Shown here: positions 8,239-18,016 of the stretch, piece after piece
Layout of the letters: each line of letters starts with the position of its first letter
Position numbering within the stretch: position 1 is the stretch's first letter
NCBI RefSeq assembly: GCF_003344965.1
Contig: NZ_CP031194.1
Coordinates: forward strand, 2,914,001 to 2,978,000
Length of the DNA stretch: 64,000 bases
Direction: 5' to 3'
From: Streptomyces paludis
GTDB lineage: Bacteria; Actinomycetota; Actinomycetes; Streptomycetales; Streptomycetaceae
The notes under the pieces: model-generated
Told to the model about the DNA's origin: nothing
The model's database searches: none
What the model saw: the letters and a program-made list of their open reading frames with translations, nothing else
Made by a program: the position numbers and the translations under genes

Positions 8239-8673
8239 ATGCCCACAACCCTTTCCGCGGAGCCGCTTCGCGCCACCTTCCGCATTCCGAAACGCAAGAA
8301 GCACGTGCCGGCCGTACGGGCCCGGGTCACGGAAACCTTGGCGGCCTGGGGGCTCGAACAGCTTGCCCCGGACGTCGAGTTGGTGGTGTCAGAGCTGGTC
8401 ACGAACGCCGTCGTCCACTGCCGCGTGAGCTTCGCCGAGGTCGAGGTGACGCTGCATGTGGACTGGGGCGAGCTGGTGCTGGAGGTCTCCGACCCCGACC
8501 GCACGAGGCTGCCGCAGCTCGGCACGGGGTGTCCCGAGGACGGGGAGGGCGGGCGCGGGCTGCTGCTGGTTGCCGCGCTGGCCGGCTCGTGGGGGTGCCG
8601 GGAGCTGGAGTACGGGAAGTGCGTGTGGGCACGGTTCGAGGCAGGCCGGAACGGCGCCGGGGGCTCGGTGTGA
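8239..8673 (+). CDS. ATP-binding protein, anti-sigma serine kinase-like (HATPase)
   Basis: A 144-residue single-domain GHKL ATPase like SpoIIAB/RsbW. The N box is SELVTNAVVH (residues ~55-64); the G2 region is GGRGLLLVAALAGSWGC (residues ~107-123). In Streptomyces dozens of such proteins occur beside XRE/DUF5753-DUF397 pairs; most have no assigned partner. It could phosphorylate an anti-anti-sigma factor or bind a sigma factor, but none is encoded nearby. GGGGG lies seven to ten bases before the ATG. The next gene overlaps its stop. Confidence 0.85.
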   Translation: MPTTLSAEPLRATFRIPKRKKHVPAVRARVTETLAAWGLEQLAPDVELVVSELVTNAVVHCRVSFAEVEVTLHVDWGELVLEVSDPDRTRLPQLGTGCPEDGEGGRGLLLVAALAGSWGCRELEYGKCVWARFEAGRNGAGGSV

Positions 8674-9011
8674 GGGGGTTGGTTACGACGCACCTTCGGG
8701 CGGCAGGCAGCGCTGCCGATGACGTACGGATGGGAATGGGGCCGGGGCCAGAACCGGGGAGAGTGGTGGCGCACATGGGCGGGCTGACCGTCGGGATGGT
8801 GGCGTACGACCGGACGGTCGAGATGCCCGGCCGGATCACCAGCTTCGCGGGGGAACGCGTCTGCCTGGAACGGCCCACCGGCTTCGCCTGGGTCGCGCAG
8901 CTGAGCACCGTACGGCCGGCAACCCCGTGGGAACAGCGCCAACTCGCCGCCCTCGACAGGCTCCACCGCCACCGGCGCCACTCCACGCCGCGATGGCGCG
9001 GAGAGCCGTAA
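8670..9011 (+). CDS. Conserved hypothetical, coupled to the HATPase gene
   Basis: The GTG at 8670 overlaps the TGA of the HATPase gene, predicting a 113-residue protein; an internal ATG at 8775, preceded by GGGGAGAG, would give 78 residues (MGGLTVGMVAYDRTVEMPGR). The C-terminal part (ERVCLERPTGFAWVAQLSTV, then RHSTPRWRGEP) looks like a small Streptomyces protein often found after such ATPase genes. I recognise no domain. No signal peptide or membrane segment is visible. Function unknown. Confidence 0.6.
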   Translation: MRGLVTTHLRAAGSAADDVRMGMGPGPEPGRVVAHMGGLTVGMVAYDRTVEMPGRITSFAGERVCLERPTGFAWVAQLSTVRPATPWEQRQLAALDRLHRHRRHSTPRWRGEP

Positions 9012-9067
9012 CCTGCGGGTCAATACGAGCGCCAGGTGTGGTGGACGGAGGCGGGCGTGGAGCGCGG

Positions 9068-9215
9068 GGCGGGGGGAAAGGGGGCCCAAGAGGTCCGCTG
9101 CACTACCACTCAGCTCAGGGCCCGACGGCCCGGCGGACCCTGCGGGGCGCGCGACAGAGGAATGGGGCTGCCCGGCTGATCTCAGCGGCTGACGGCCGCC
9201 GGTTTACTGGCATTC
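9068..9215 (+). repeat. Partial direct copy of the 9.25-10.2 kb repeat unit
   Basis: This stretch repeats the inner half of arm 1, for example CTGCGGGG followed by GACAGAGGAATGGGG (arm 1: CTGCGGGG, then GCAGAGGAATGGGG), and shares GGGGG/AGGGGGCCC, CCACTC-GCTCAGG and CTCAGCGG-CAACGG/CTGACGG blocks in the same order. It is diverged and shorter. No gene is credible between 9012 and 10232; the whole stretch is occupied by this copy and the two arms. Confidence 0.65.
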
Positions 9216-9246
9216 ATGCCCCGCTGGGCGCCGTGGGATTGTCGAC

Positions 9247-9619
9247 TGCGGGTCAGCACCAAGAGGTAACCGAGGTGTACGGGAGCAAGAAGCTGAACGC
9301 TGGGCCGCCCCTCCTCCTGTCAGTGTCGCGCCTCCAGGGGAGGAGTAAAGGGCGCTCCTACGTCGCGTCGCTGCGCGATGGGCTGCGCCCACCCTTGACA
9401 CCTCCCCTTCCGGCGCGCGCACGGAAGAGGGGGGGCGGCCGGGGGGAGGGGGCCCGAAGGGTGGTGCCGCACTGCCACTCGGCTCAGGGGCTGACAGGCC
9501 GGTGGGCCCTGCGGGGCTACGCAGCAGAGGAATGGGGCGGTCCCACACCGGCTCAGCGGCCAACGGTCCGCTGTTGGTTGCGACCCAAGCCCCGCTGGTC
9601 ACCGAGCGTGGGTTGTGGG
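9247..9619 (+). repeat. Large imperfect inverted repeat, arm 1
   Basis: About 370 bases that recur in reverse complement at 9821-10202. The outer edge reads TGCGGGTCAG, then AAGAGGTAACCG. The middle contains CCCCTCCTCCTGTCAGTGTC, GCGCCTCCAGGGGAGG and CCTTGACACCTCCCCTTCCG; the inner edge contains GTTGGTTGCGAC followed by CAAGCCCCGCTGGTCACCG. Reading frames across it are interrupted or low-complexity and no ribosome site introduces one, so I treat it as non-coding. Confidence 0.85.
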
Positions 9620-9820
9620 ATTTCTGGGACGTGAGTGGCGACAAGTGGGCCCCTGAAGGCCGTCCATGCGTCCAGGAGTGCCGCTAACGCACCTGAGGAC
9701 ACATGTGCCGCCCGAAGAGCCCCCCAACCGCCCGCCAAATCACCCCATATCAGACAGATCGGCGGGGAGGGTGGCCCGCAGACCCGGCCGGACAGCAGAA
9801 CCCGCCCACCTTCCGGGCAC

Positions 9821-10202
9821 CACAACGCAACGGTGACCAGCGGGGCTTGAGTCGCAACCAACAACGGGCCGTCAGCCGCCGAGACGGGGCCGAGTCACCC
9901 CACTCCTCTGCCGCGCGCCCCGCAGGGCCCACCCGCCCGCCGGACCCTGAACCGACCGGCAGAACAGCGGACCCCCCGGGCCCCCTCCCCCCGGCCGCCC
10001 CCCTCTCCCGTACACGCGCCGGAAGGGGAGGTGTCAAGGGTGAAGCGAAGCGCAATCGGCGAAGCCGACGCGACGCTAGGAGCGCCCTTTACACCTCCCC
10101 TGGAGGCGCGACACTGACAGGAGGAGGGGCGGCCCACCCCGCACCAAGCGCCCAGCACCTCGCCACCGGCCCACCCCGGTTACCTCTCGGTACTGACCCG
10201 CA
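9821..10202 (-). repeat. Large imperfect inverted repeat, arm 2
   Basis: Reverse-complement partner of the segment at 9247-9619, separated by about 200 bases. The strongest blocks are CGGTGACCAGCGGGGCTTG and GTCGCAACCAAC at the inner edge, GGAAGGGGAGGTGTCAAGGG and GGAGGCGCGACACTGACAGG in the middle, and CGGTTACCTCT...TGACCCGCA at the outer edge. Substitutions are scattered, with the best conservation in discrete blocks. The right edge lies 30 bases from the cobN stop codon, so this arm may also carry the cobN terminator. Confidence 0.85.
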
Positions 10203-10232
10203 CCCGGCGCACCCGCCGCACCCGCCGCGCCC

Positions 10233-13200
10233 TCACCCCTCGCCCTCGTCCTCCCCCTCCAGCTCGCCCTCCGTCTCCAGGAATACCTTCCGCAGCGCGT
10301 CCAGTACCGCCGGGTCCGGCTTCTCCCACATGCCGCGTGATTCCGCCTCCAGCAGGCGTTCCGCGATGCCGTGGAGTGCCCAGGGGTTGGCCTCCTGGAG
10401 GAAGGCGCGGTTCTCGGGGTCCAGGACGTAGGTTTCCGTCAGCTTGTCGTACATCCAGTCCGCGACCACGCCCGTCGTCGCGTCGTACCCGAAGAGGTAG
10501 TCGACCGTTGCCGCCAGTTCGAACGCGCCCTTGTAGCCGTGGCGGCGCATCGCCTCGATCCACCTCGGGTTGACGACGCGGGCGCGGAAGACGCGGGAGG
10601 TCTCCTCGACCAGGGTGCGGGTGCGGACCGTTTCCGGGCGGGTGGAGTCGCCGATGTACGCCTCCGGGGCCGTGCCCTTCAGCGCGCGTACGGTCGCGAC
10701 CATGCCGCCGTGGTACTGGAAGTAGTCGTCGGAGTCCGCGATGTCGTGCTCGCGCGTGTCCGTGTTCTTCGCGGCCACGGCGATGCGCTTGTACGCGGTC
10801 TCCATCTCCGCCCGCGCCGGGCGGCCGTCGAGTTCGCGGCCGTACGCATAGCCGCCCCAGACGGTGTAAACCTCCGCGAGGTCCGCGTCCGTACGCCAGT
10901 CGCGGCTGTCGATGAGCTGGAGGATGCCCGCGCCGTACGTACCGGGGCGGGAGCCGAAGATACGGGTGGTGGCGCGGCGTTCGTCGCCGTGTTCGGCCAG
11001 TTCGGCCTGGGCGTGGGCCCGTACGAAGTTGGACTCGGCCGGCTCGTCCAGCCCGGCGACCAGCCGCACCGCGTCGTCCAGCAGCCCGATGGCGTGCGGG
11101 AACGCGTCCCGGAAGAAGCCGCTGATGCGCAGGGTCACGTCAATGCGGGGGCGGTCGAGTTCCGCGAGGGGGACGGGTTCAAGCCCCGTTACCCGCCGCG
11201 ACGCGTCGTCCCACACCGGCCGTACGCCCAGCAGCGCCAGCGCCTCCGCGATGTCGTCGCCGGAGGTACGCATCGCGCTCGTACCCCACAGGGAGAGCCC
11301 GACGGATGTCGGCCACTCGCCGTTGTCCGTGCGGTAGCGGGTCAGCAGGGAGTCGGCCAGCGCCTGGCCGGTCTCCCAGGCGAGGCGGCTCGGGACGGCC
11401 TTCGGGTCGACGGAGTAGAAGTTGCGGCCGGTCGGCAGGACGTTGACCAGACCGCGCAGCGGCGACCCCGACGGGCCCGCGCTCACCGAGCCGCCGTCCA
11501 GCGCGTGGAGCACATTGTCGATCTCGTCGGTCGTCGCCTCCAGGCGCGGTACGACCTCCTCGGCGGCGAATTCGAGGATCGCGGCGACCTGCTCCGGGTG
11601 GCCGGCCGCGACGGCGGGCACCGCGTCCACGTCCCACTCGGCTTCCTCCATCGCCTGGACCAGCGCGCGGGCCGTCGCCTCGACCGTGTCCGCGTCAGCC
11701 CGCGTCGGCGCCGACTCGTCGAGGCCGAGCGCCTCGCGCAGGCCCGGCAGCGATGTCGTACCGCCCCAGATCTGGCGGGCGCGCAGGATCGCCAGCACGA
11801 GATTGACGCGCGCCTCGCCCTCCGGCGCGTGGCCGAGGACATGCAGCCCGTCGCGGATCTGCGCGTCCTTGACCTCGCAGAGCCAGCCGTCGACGTGGAG
11901 GAGGAAGTCGTCGAAACCGTCGTCGTCCGGCCGGGCCTCAAGACCGAGGTCGTGGTCGAGCTTCGCGGCCTGGATCAGCGTCCAGATCTGCGCGCGGATG
12001 GCGGGCAGCTTGGCCGGGTCCATCGAGGAGATCGCCGCGTACTCATCAAGAAGCTGCTCCAGGCGCGCGATGTCGCCGTACGACTCGGCGCGCGCCATCG
12101 GCGGTACGAGATGGTCCACCAGCGTGGCATGCACGCGCCGCTTCGCCTGCGTACCCTCGCCCGGGTCGTTGACCAGGAACGGATAGATCAGCGGTACGTC
12201 ACCGAGCGCGGCGTCGGGCGCGCAGGCGGCGGAGAGGCCCGCGTTCTTGCCGGGCAGCCACTCCAGATTGCCGTGCTTGCCCAGGTGGATCATGGCGTCG
12301 GCGCCGAAACCGCCGTCCGTGCTGTCGGCGGCGATCCAGCGGTAGGCGGCCAGATAGTGGTGCGAGGGCGGCAGATCGGGGTCGTGATAGATCGCGATCG
12401 GGTTCTCACCGAAACCGCGCGGCGGCTGAATGAGGATGAGCAGATTCCCGCGCCGGAGGGCGGCGAGGACGATATCGCCGTCCGGGTCGCCACCGTTGCC
12501 GACCCGGCTGCGGTCGAGGAACATCTCGCCGGGCGGCGGGCCCCAGTGCGTCTCGACCTTCTCGCGCAGCTCGGCGGGCAGCTTGTCGTACCAGCGCCGG
12601 TAGTCGGCGGCCGGGATACGGACCGGGTTACGGGCGAGCTGCTCCTCGGTCAGCCACTCCTGGTCGTGGCCGCCGGCGTCGATGAGGGCGCGGATCAGCT
12701 CGTCGCCGTCGCCGGAGGAGAGGCCGGGGACGGGTCCGTCGGTGTCGCCGGTGCCGTCGGGGTCGCCGAAGTGGTAGCCCTGGGCCAGCAGTTCACCGAG
12801 GAGTTCGATGGCACTGGCGGGGGTGTCGAGACCGACGGCGTTGCCGATACGGGAGTGCTTGGTGGGGTACGCGGACAGGACGAGCGCGATCCGCTTGTCC
12901 TGCGTCGGGATGTACGCGAGCCGGGCGTGCTTCACGGCGATCCCGGCGACGCGCGCGGCCCGCTCGGGGTCGGCGACGTAGACCGGCAGCCCGTCCTCGT
13001 CCAGCTCCTTGAAGGAGAACGGGACGGTGATCAGCCGCCCGTCGAACTCCGGCACCGCGACCTGCGAGGCCGCGTCCAGCGGCGTCAGCCCCTCGTCGCT
13101 CGCCTCCCAGGCGGCGCGGCTGGAGGTCAGGCAGAGCGCCTGGAGAATCGGTACGTCCAGCCCGGCGAGCGCACCCGCGTCCCACGCCTCGTCGTCGCCG

Positions 13201-13913
13201 CCGGCCGAGGCCGTGGCGGGCTTGGTGCCACCGGCGGCGAGGACGGTGGTGATGATCGCGTCGGCCTCCTCCAGCGCCTCCAGCAGCTCGGGCTCGGGGG
13301 CCCGGAGCGACGAGACGAAGAGGGGCATCGGGCGGGCGTCGGCGTCCTCGATGGCCGTGCAGAGCGCCTCCACGAAGGCGGTGTTCCCGCTCATGTGGTG
13401 GGCGCGGTAGAAGAGCACCGCGACGGTCGGAACCGTCTCGACCACCGAGTGGCCGGGCCGGCCCAGGCGCGGCGGCCGTACGCGACGCTCCAGCCGGCCC
13501 CAGGTCGGCGACGCGGCCGGCGGCTCGAAGCCGTGGCCGGTCAGCAGCACGGTGTCGGAGAGGAAGCGGGCGAGCTGCCCGAGGTTCTCCGGGCCGCCGT
13601 GCGCGAGATACCCGTGCGCCTCGGCGGCGATCCCGATGGGGACGGTCGACGCCTCCATCAGCTGCGCGTCGGGGGCCTGCTCACCGGTGAGGACGACGAC
13701 GGGCCGGGGCCCGGCGAGCAGCTGGTCGATGCCCGCCTGCCAGGCACGCAGCCCGCCGAGGAGCCGTACGACGACGAGGTCGACGCCCTCCAGCAGCGCG
13801 GGCAGCTCGTCGAGCGCGAGCCGGGCGGGGTTGGCGTACCGGTACGGGACCGGTCCCTCGGCCGCGCGGGCGCTGAGCAGATCGGTGTCGGACGTCGACA
13901 GGAGCAGAAGCAT
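10233..13913 (-). CDS. cobN: Cobaltochelatase subunit CobN
   Basis: A 1,226-residue protein of the CobN/magnesium chelatase H family, the large subunit of the ATP-dependent CobNST complex that inserts Co2+ into hydrogenobyrinic acid a,c-diamide in the aerobic cobalamin route. Length is normal. Conserved family stretches include TVAVLFYRAHHMSGNTAFVE near residue 165, YPTKHSRIGNAVGLDTPAS, DAMIHLGKHGNLEWLPGK and FGSRPGTYGAGILQLIDSRD, the last in the C-terminal third. CobS and CobT are not in the window. The C-terminus is an acidic tail (LETEGELEGEDEGEG). The leader carries a cobalamin riboswitch, so expression should fall when cobalamin is plentiful. The divergent neighbour is cobG. Confidence 0.97.
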   Translation of the reverse strand: MLLLLSTSDTDLLSARAAEGPVPYRYANPARLALDELPALLEGVDLVVVRLLGGLRAWQAGIDQLLAGPRPVVVLTGEQAPDAQLMEASTVPIGIAAEAHGYLAHGGPENLGQLARFLSDTVLLTGHGFEPPAASPTWGRLERRVRPPRLGRPGHSVVETVPTVAVLFYRAHHMSGNTAFVEALCTAIEDADARPMPLFVSSLRAPEPELLEALEEADAIITTVLAAGGTKPATASAGGDDEAWDAGALAGLDVPILQALCLTSSRAAWEASDEGLTPLDAASQVAVPEFDGRLITVPFSFKELDEDGLPVYVADPERAARVAGIAVKHARLAYIPTQDKRIALVLSAYPTKHSRIGNAVGLDTPASAIELLGELLAQGYHFGDPDGTGDTDGPVPGLSSGDGDELIRALIDAGGHDQEWLTEEQLARNPVRIPAADYRRWYDKLPAELREKVETHWGPPPGEMFLDRSRVGNGGDPDGDIVLAALRRGNLLILIQPPRGFGENPIAIYHDPDLPPSHHYLAAYRWIAADSTDGGFGADAMIHLGKHGNLEWLPGKNAGLSAACAPDAALGDVPLIYPFLVNDPGEGTQAKRRVHATLVDHLVPPMARAESYGDIARLEQLLDEYAAISSMDPAKLPAIRAQIWTLIQAAKLDHDLGLEARPDDDGFDDFLLHVDGWLCEVKDAQIRDGLHVLGHAPEGEARVNLVLAILRARQIWGGTTSLPGLREALGLDESAPTRADADTVEATARALVQAMEEAEWDVDAVPAVAAGHPEQVAAILEFAAEEVVPRLEATTDEIDNVLHALDGGSVSAGPSGSPLRGLVNVLPTGRNFYSVDPKAVPSRLAWETGQALADSLLTRYRTDNGEWPTSVGLSLWGTSAMRTSGDDIAEALALLGVRPVWDDASRRVTGLEPVPLAELDRPRIDVTLRISGFFRDAFPHAIGLLDDAVRLVAGLDEPAESNFVRAHAQAELAEHGDERRATTRIFGSRPGTYGAGILQLIDSRDWRTDADLAEVYTVWGGYAYGRELDGRPARAEMETAYKRIAVAAKNTDTREHDIADSDDYFQYHGGMVATVRALKGTAPEAYIGDSTRPETVRTRTLVEETSRVFRARVVNPRWIEAMRRHGYKGAFELAATVDYLFGYDATTGVVADWMYDKLTETYVLDPENRAFLQEANPWALHGIAERLLEAESRGMWEKPDPAVLDALRKVFLETEGELEGEDEGEG

Positions 13914-13964
13914 GCGGCGTCTGGCCTTCCTCGGGGTCCGCGCCCCGGGCGGGTGGTGAGTGGA

Positions 13965-14160
13965 CGGCGGGAGTTCCTGACTCGTCCGGCGCCGCGTCGC
14001 ATCGCGCGCTGCGCCGCGTTACGGCTGCGCACGTCGCAAGGCACACGTCGCCGGGCTCACAGTGGCGGGACCGCGCCGGGTTCGCACCGGGCTTCCTCCC
14101 CAAGACGCCGTCGCTGGCGATGGCGGCGGGCCGTGGAACCCGCCGTCTGCATAGTAAGTG
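13965..14160 (-). promoter_or_regulatory. Cobalamin riboswitch upstream of cobN
   Basis: On the minus strand the leader reads GGAAGCCCGGTGCGAACCCG, then GCGCGGTCCCGCCACTGTGA: the conserved core of the cobalamin riboswitch, including the B12 box (GCCACTG at 14060-14066). The 3' part includes GAGTCAGGAACTCCC near 13985, the expected closing element. It ends about 50 bases before the cobN ATG, fitting translational or transcriptional shut-off by adenosylcobalamin. Boundaries are approximate. Confidence 0.9.
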
Positions 14161-14243
14161 CTGAGGTCACGGGCGGGGAGGGCACCCGGACGGACGGCGG
14201 AGCCGGGCACCGCGCGACAGGTGGCCGGGCGGCCCGGCGTGGG

Positions 14244-14249
14244 TATGCT
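14244..14249 (+). promoter_or_regulatory. -10 element for a leaderless cobG transcript
   Basis: TATGCT ends seven bases before the ATG at 14257. This spacing puts the transcription start at or next to the start codon, the common leaderless arrangement in Streptomyces, and explains why no ribosome site is visible. It also argues against the ATG at 14245, which lies inside the hexamer. Confidence 0.55.
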
Positions 14250-14256
14250 CGCGGCC

Positions 14257-15807
14257 ATGCCGCCCACCCCGCAACCACCCGTGAAACGGGACGAAACCCC
14301 CGGCCGGGAGCCCGTAGGGGACGCCGACGTGGCGCCCGTACGGGATGCCGTCGTGGTGCCCGCAGGGGACGCCGACGTGGCGCCCGTACGGGAGGTCGCG
14401 CCCGTGCCCGTACGGGATGCCCTACGGGATGCCGCTGTGGCGCCCGTACGGGAGCGGGGTGACGCCTGCCCGGGCGCCCTGCGGCTGCACAGCGCCGACG
14501 ACGGCCGGCTGGCCCGGCTGCGGCTGCCCGGCGGACTGCTGACGTACCGCCAGGCGGAGGCCCTCGCGGTGGCGGCCGAGCGGCTGGGCGACGGGCATCT
14601 CGACATCACATCCCGGGGAAACATCCAGCTCCGGGGGCTGGGCGCGGCCTGCGGCGGCGAGCTGGAAGCACTGCTGGACGCGGCCGGTCTGCTGCCCTCG
14701 CCGGAGCACGAGCGGGTACGGAACATCGTGGCGTCCCCGCTCTGCGGACTGGACGGACCCGCATCCGCACCCAGGCCCGGACCCGCACCCGTACGGGAAG
14801 TCCCCTCGGGGAACGCCCAGTTGTGGGCGCGCGAGCTGGACGCGCTGCTCTGCGCGAGCCCGGCGGCGACGGCCCTGTCGGGCCGCTTCCTGTTCGCGCT
14901 GGACGACGGCCGGGGGGATGTCGCGGCCCTGGGCGCGGATGTGACGTTGCTCGCACGGGCGGACGGCGGAGCGACCGTACACATCGGGGCAAACCACCCC
15001 GGTGTACGGGTATCCGCCGCCGACGCGCCTCGCGCGGCCCTGCTCGCGGCGGAGACCTTCGTCGCGGAGGCAAACGGAACTGGCACCGGCGCCTGGCGCG
15101 TACGGGAACTCCCGGACGGGGGACGGGAGCTGGCCGGAGCGTTGGCGGCCCGGCTGACCAAGGCGGGAATCGAGGCGCGCCAGTACGAGCCGACCGCCCC
15201 AACCGCCTCCCAGGAGCCCTGGCCATACGCTGCTCCCCCGCCCCCCGGCCGAATCGCCTCCCCCGATGGCACGGTCGCCCTCTCCGTCCACGCCCCGCTG
15301 GGCCGGCTGAGCGCCGAGCAGTGGCGACTCCTGCTGTCGGAGAGCGGGACGGGCGAGCTGCGCGTCACCCCCTGGCGCGGCGTGATCATCCCCGGCCTGC
15401 CCCCGGCCGCCGCCGACGCCCTGCGCGACCGGCTCCGTACCGCCGGACTGATCACCACCCCCGACTCCCCCTGGCACGGCGTCGGCGCGTGCACGGGCCG
15501 GCCCGGGTGCGCGAAGGCGCTGGCGGACGTACGGTCCGACGCGGCCGACGCCCTGGCCGCCGACGTCACCGTCGCCGGCGCGGCCAGCCGCGACGCCCTG
15601 CCGGTCTACTGGTCGGGGTGCGCACGGCGCTGCGGCCATCCCGGGGGCGCGTGGGTGGACGTGGTGGCGACGGAGGCGGGCGACTACACCGTCTCCGTAC
15701 ACGGGCACGGCGTTCCGCAGCCCACAGCGCCGGCGACGACCACCCGACCGCGGTTGCCCACAACCGTGGCAACAGCCCGAACACGATCAACAACAGTCAC
15801 GAAATGA
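14257..15807 (+). CDS. cobG: Precorrin-3B synthase CobG
   Basis: A 516-residue member of the siroheme/4Fe-4S nitrite-sulfite reductase family that converts precorrin-3A to precorrin-3B with O2, the defining aerobic step. Two ferredoxin-like half domains are visible: [16 protein letters not shown] and [17 protein letters not shown] first, then [17 protein letters not shown] and [12 protein letters not shown]. Cluster ligands sit in [12 protein letters not shown] and [12 protein letters not shown] (C-x5-C and C-x3-C). The first ~60 residues are unusual: a Pro/Val/Arg/Asp-rich run repeating the units DVAPVRDAV and EVAPVPVRD, absent from family members I know. The stop overlaps the cobH start (ATGA), so cobG, cobH and cobIJ form one operon. 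Confidence 0.9.
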   Translation: MPPTPQPPVKRDETPGREPVGDADVAPVRDAVVVPAGDADVAPVREVAPVPVRDALRDAAVAPVRERGDACPGALRLHSADDGRLARLRLPGGLLTYRQAEALAVAAERLGDGHLDITSRGNIQLRGLGAACGGELEALLDAAGLLPSPEHERVRNIVASPLCGLDGPASAPRPGPAPVREVPSGNAQLWARELDALLCASPAATALSGRFLFALDDGRGDVAALGADVTLLARADGGATVHIGANHPGVRVSAADAPRAALLAAETFVAEANGTGTGAWRVRELPDGGRELAGALAARLTKAGIEARQYEPTAPTASQEPWPYAAPPPPGRIASPDGTVALSVHAPLGRLSAEQWRLLLSESGTGELRVTPWRGVIIPGLPPAAADALRDRLRTAGLITTPDSPWHGVGACTGRPGCAKALADVRSDAADALAADVTVAGAASRDALPVYWSGCARRCGHPGGAWVDVVATEAGDYTVSVHGHGVPQPTAPATTTRPRLPTTVATARTRSTTVTK

Positions 15808-16454
15808 GCGAGACCAGAGTGTCCACAGCGTTCGACTACGAGAAGGACGGCGCGGAGATATACCGCCGTTCCTTCGCCACGATCCGCGCCGAGGCGGACC
15901 TCGCCGGGCTCCCCGCCGATGTCGCCCAGGTCGCGGTGCGGATGATCCACGCCTGCGGCATGGTCGATCTGGTCCGCGATCTCGCGTACACGCCCACCGT
16001 GGTCGCCCGCGCCCGCGAGGCGCTGCGCGCGGGCGCGCCGATCCTGTGCGACGTGTCCATGGTCGCCAGCGGGGTCACCCGCAAGCGGCTGCCGGCCGAC
16101 AACGAGGTCGTCTGCACCCTCTCCGACCCGTCGGTGCCCGCGCTGGCCGCCGAGCTGGGGACGACACGCAGCGCCGCCGCCATGGAGCTGTGGCGGGACC
16201 GGCTCGAAGGCTCGGTCGTGGCCGTCGGCAACGCGCCGACCTCGCTCTTCCGCCTGCTGGAGATGATCGAGGACGGCGCGCCGCACCCGGCGGCGGTCAT
16301 CGGCGTACCGGTCGGCTTCATCGGCGCGGCCGAGTCCAAGGACGCGCTCGCCGAGCACCCGGCCGGGCTGGCACATCTGGTCGTACGGGGGCGGCGGGGC
16401 GGCAGCGCCATCGCGGCGGCGGCCATCAACGCGATCGCGAGTGAAACGGAATGA
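15804..16454 (+). CDS. cobH: Precorrin-8X methylmutase CobH
   Basis: A 216-residue cytoplasmic enzyme moving a methyl group from C11 to C12 to form hydrogenobyrinic acid. The active-site histidine is His49 in VRMIHACGM. Other family stretches are [44 protein letters not shown] and [15 protein letters not shown]. The length is typical. The ATG overlaps the cobG stop and its own TGA overlaps the cobIJ start, both as ATGA, so the three are translationally coupled. Confidence 0.96.
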   Translation: MSETRVSTAFDYEKDGAEIYRRSFATIRAEADLAGLPADVAQVAVRMIHACGMVDLVRDLAYTPTVVARAREALRAGAPILCDVSMVASGVTRKRLPADNEVVCTLSDPSVPALAAELGTTRSAAAMELWRDRLEGSVVAVGNAPTSLFRLLEMIEDGAPHPAAVIGVPVGFIGAAESKDALAEHPAGLAHLVVRGRRGGSAIAAAAINAIASETE

Positions 16455-18016
16455 CCGAGAACAGCACCCAGAACAGCACCGAGAACCGCACCGATAGCGC
16501 CACCACGCCCGGCCCCACGCCCGGCCCCGGCCGCCTGTACGGCGTAGGTCTCGGCCCCGGCGACCCGTCCCTGATGACCCTGAGGGCCGTCCAGGTCATC
16601 GCCGAGGCGGATGTCGTCGCGTACCACAGCGCCCGTCACGGCCGTTCCATCGCGCGTTCCATAGCCGCCGGGCATCTGCGCGCGGACCACATCGAGGAAC
16701 CGCTCGTCTACCCCGTCACCACCGGCACCACCGACCACCCCGGCGGCTACCGGGGCGCGATGGAGGAGTTCTACGCGGAGGCCGCCGCCCGGCTGGCCGT
16801 CCATCTCGACGCCGGGCGGACGGTCGCGGTGCTGGCGGAGGGCGATCCGCTCTTCTACGGCTCGTACATGCACATGCACAAGCGGCTGGCCGACCGCTAT
16901 CCGACCGAGGTCGTCCCCGGGGTGACGTCGGTGAGCGCCGCCGCGGCCCGGCTCGGGGCGCCGCTGGTCGAGGGCGAGGAGGTGCTGACGGTCCTGCCGG
17001 GCACGCTGCCCGAGGAGGAGCTGACGGCGAGGCTCGCGGCGGCGGACTCGGCCGTGGTCATGAAGCTCGGGCGTACGTTCCCGGCCGTGCGGCGCGCGGT
17101 CGAGCGGGCGGGGCGGCTGGGGGACGCGCGGTATGTGGAGCGCGCGACGATGAGCGGGGAGCGTACGGGCGCGCTGGCGGACATCGATCCGGAGTCCGTG
17201 CCGTACTTCTCGGTGGCGGTGCTGCCGAGCCGAGTGGACGCGAGCCCTCCCCTTTCACCGGCGGGCGAAGTGGTCGTCGTGGGAACGGGCCCGGCGGGTC
17301 CGCTGTGGCTGACGCCCGAGACACGTGGCGCGCTGGCCGATGCCCAGGATCTGGTCGGCTACACCACCTATCTGGACCGTGTTCCGGTCCGGCCGGGGCA
17401 GGAGCGGCACGGTTCCGACAACAAGGTGGAGTCGGAGCGCGCCGAGTTCGCCCTCGATCTGGCCCGGCGCGGCCGGCGGGTGGCCGTCGTCTCGGGCGGT
17501 GACCCGGGCGTCTTCGCGATGGCGACGGCGGTGCTGGAGGTCGCGTCCGCCGATCCGTACCGGGAGATTCCCGTACGGGTTCTCCCGGGTGTGACGGCGG
17601 CCAACGCGGCGGCGGCCCGCGTGGGCGCCCCGCTGGGCCACGACTACGCCGTTCTCTCGCTCTCCGACCGACTCAAGCCGTGGGAGGTCATCGCGGAACG
17701 GCTGCACGCGGCGGCCCGCGCCGATCTTGTCCTCGCCCTCTACAACCCGGGCTCGCGCAGCCGCACCTGGCAGGTCGGCAAGGCCCGCGAACTGCTGCTG
17801 GAGCACCGCGCGCCGGACACCCCGGTGGTCGTGGCCCGCGATGTGGGCGGCGCGGAGGAGCGGGTGCGGATCGTACGGCTGGCGGATCTCGACCCGGCGC
17901 AGGTCGATATGCGGACGATCCTGCTGGTGGGTTCGTCGCAGACGGTACGGGTGGAGCGCGGCACGGGCGAGGAGATCATCTGGACCCCGCGCCGCTACCC
18001 GGAGCCGGAAAGCTGA
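16451..18016 (+). CDS. cobIJ: Fused precorrin-2 C20- and precorrin-3B C17-methyltransferase
   Basis: A 521-residue fusion of two SAM-dependent tetrapyrrole methylases. The CobI half (to ~255) begins [18 protein letters not shown] at residues 29-46 and has [17 protein letters not shown] and [20 protein letters not shown]. The CobJ half (from ~273) begins [17 protein letters not shown] and has [39 protein letters not shown] and [12 protein letters not shown]. CobI makes precorrin-3A, the substrate of CobG, and CobJ uses CobG's product and contracts the ring, so the fusion holds the enzymes either side of CobG. An acidic/Asn-rich N-terminal extension (~28 residues) precedes domain 1. The last 22 bases overlap the convergent cobK. 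Confidence 0.95.
   Translation: MTENSTQNSTENRTDSATTPGPTPGPGRLYGVGLGPGDPSLMTLRAVQVIAEADVVAYHSARHGRSIARSIAAGHLRADHIEEPLVYPVTTGTTDHPGGYRGAMEEFYAEAAARLAVHLDAGRTVAVLAEGDPLFYGSYMHMHKRLADRYPTEVVPGVTSVSAAAARLGAPLVEGEEVLTVLPGTLPEEELTARLAAADSAVVMKLGRTFPAVRRAVERAGRLGDARYVERATMSGERTGALADIDPESVPYFSVAVLPSRVDASPPLSPAGEVVVVGTGPAGPLWLTPETRGALADAQDLVGYTTYLDRVPVRPGQERHGSDNKVESERAEFALDLARRGRRVAVVSGGDPGVFAMATAVLEVASADPYREIPVRVLPGVTAANAAAARVGAPLGHDYAVLSLSDRLKPWEVIAERLHAAARADLVLALYNPGSRSRTWQVGKARELLLEHRAPDTPVVVARDVGGAEERVRIVRLADLDPAQVDMRTILLVGSSQTVRVERGTGEEIIWTPRRYPEPES

Noticed and set aside
9012..10232. Several open frames of 60-240 codons in the inverted-repeat region
   Set aside because: Low-complexity Pro/Arg/Gly translations, no ribosome sites, and the arms conserve DNA blocks rather than any reading frame.
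5340..10232. Search for cas genes or a Cas operon near either array, or for a prophage
   Set aside because: No Cas-like, integrase, terminase or capsid protein is recognisable anywhere in the window, on either strand.
10371..14462. A 1,363-codon open frame on the plus strand opposite cobN
   Set aside because: High-GC shadow of cobN: biased Arg/Val/Gly composition, no recognisable domain, no ribosome site, and cobN on the other strand is unambiguous.
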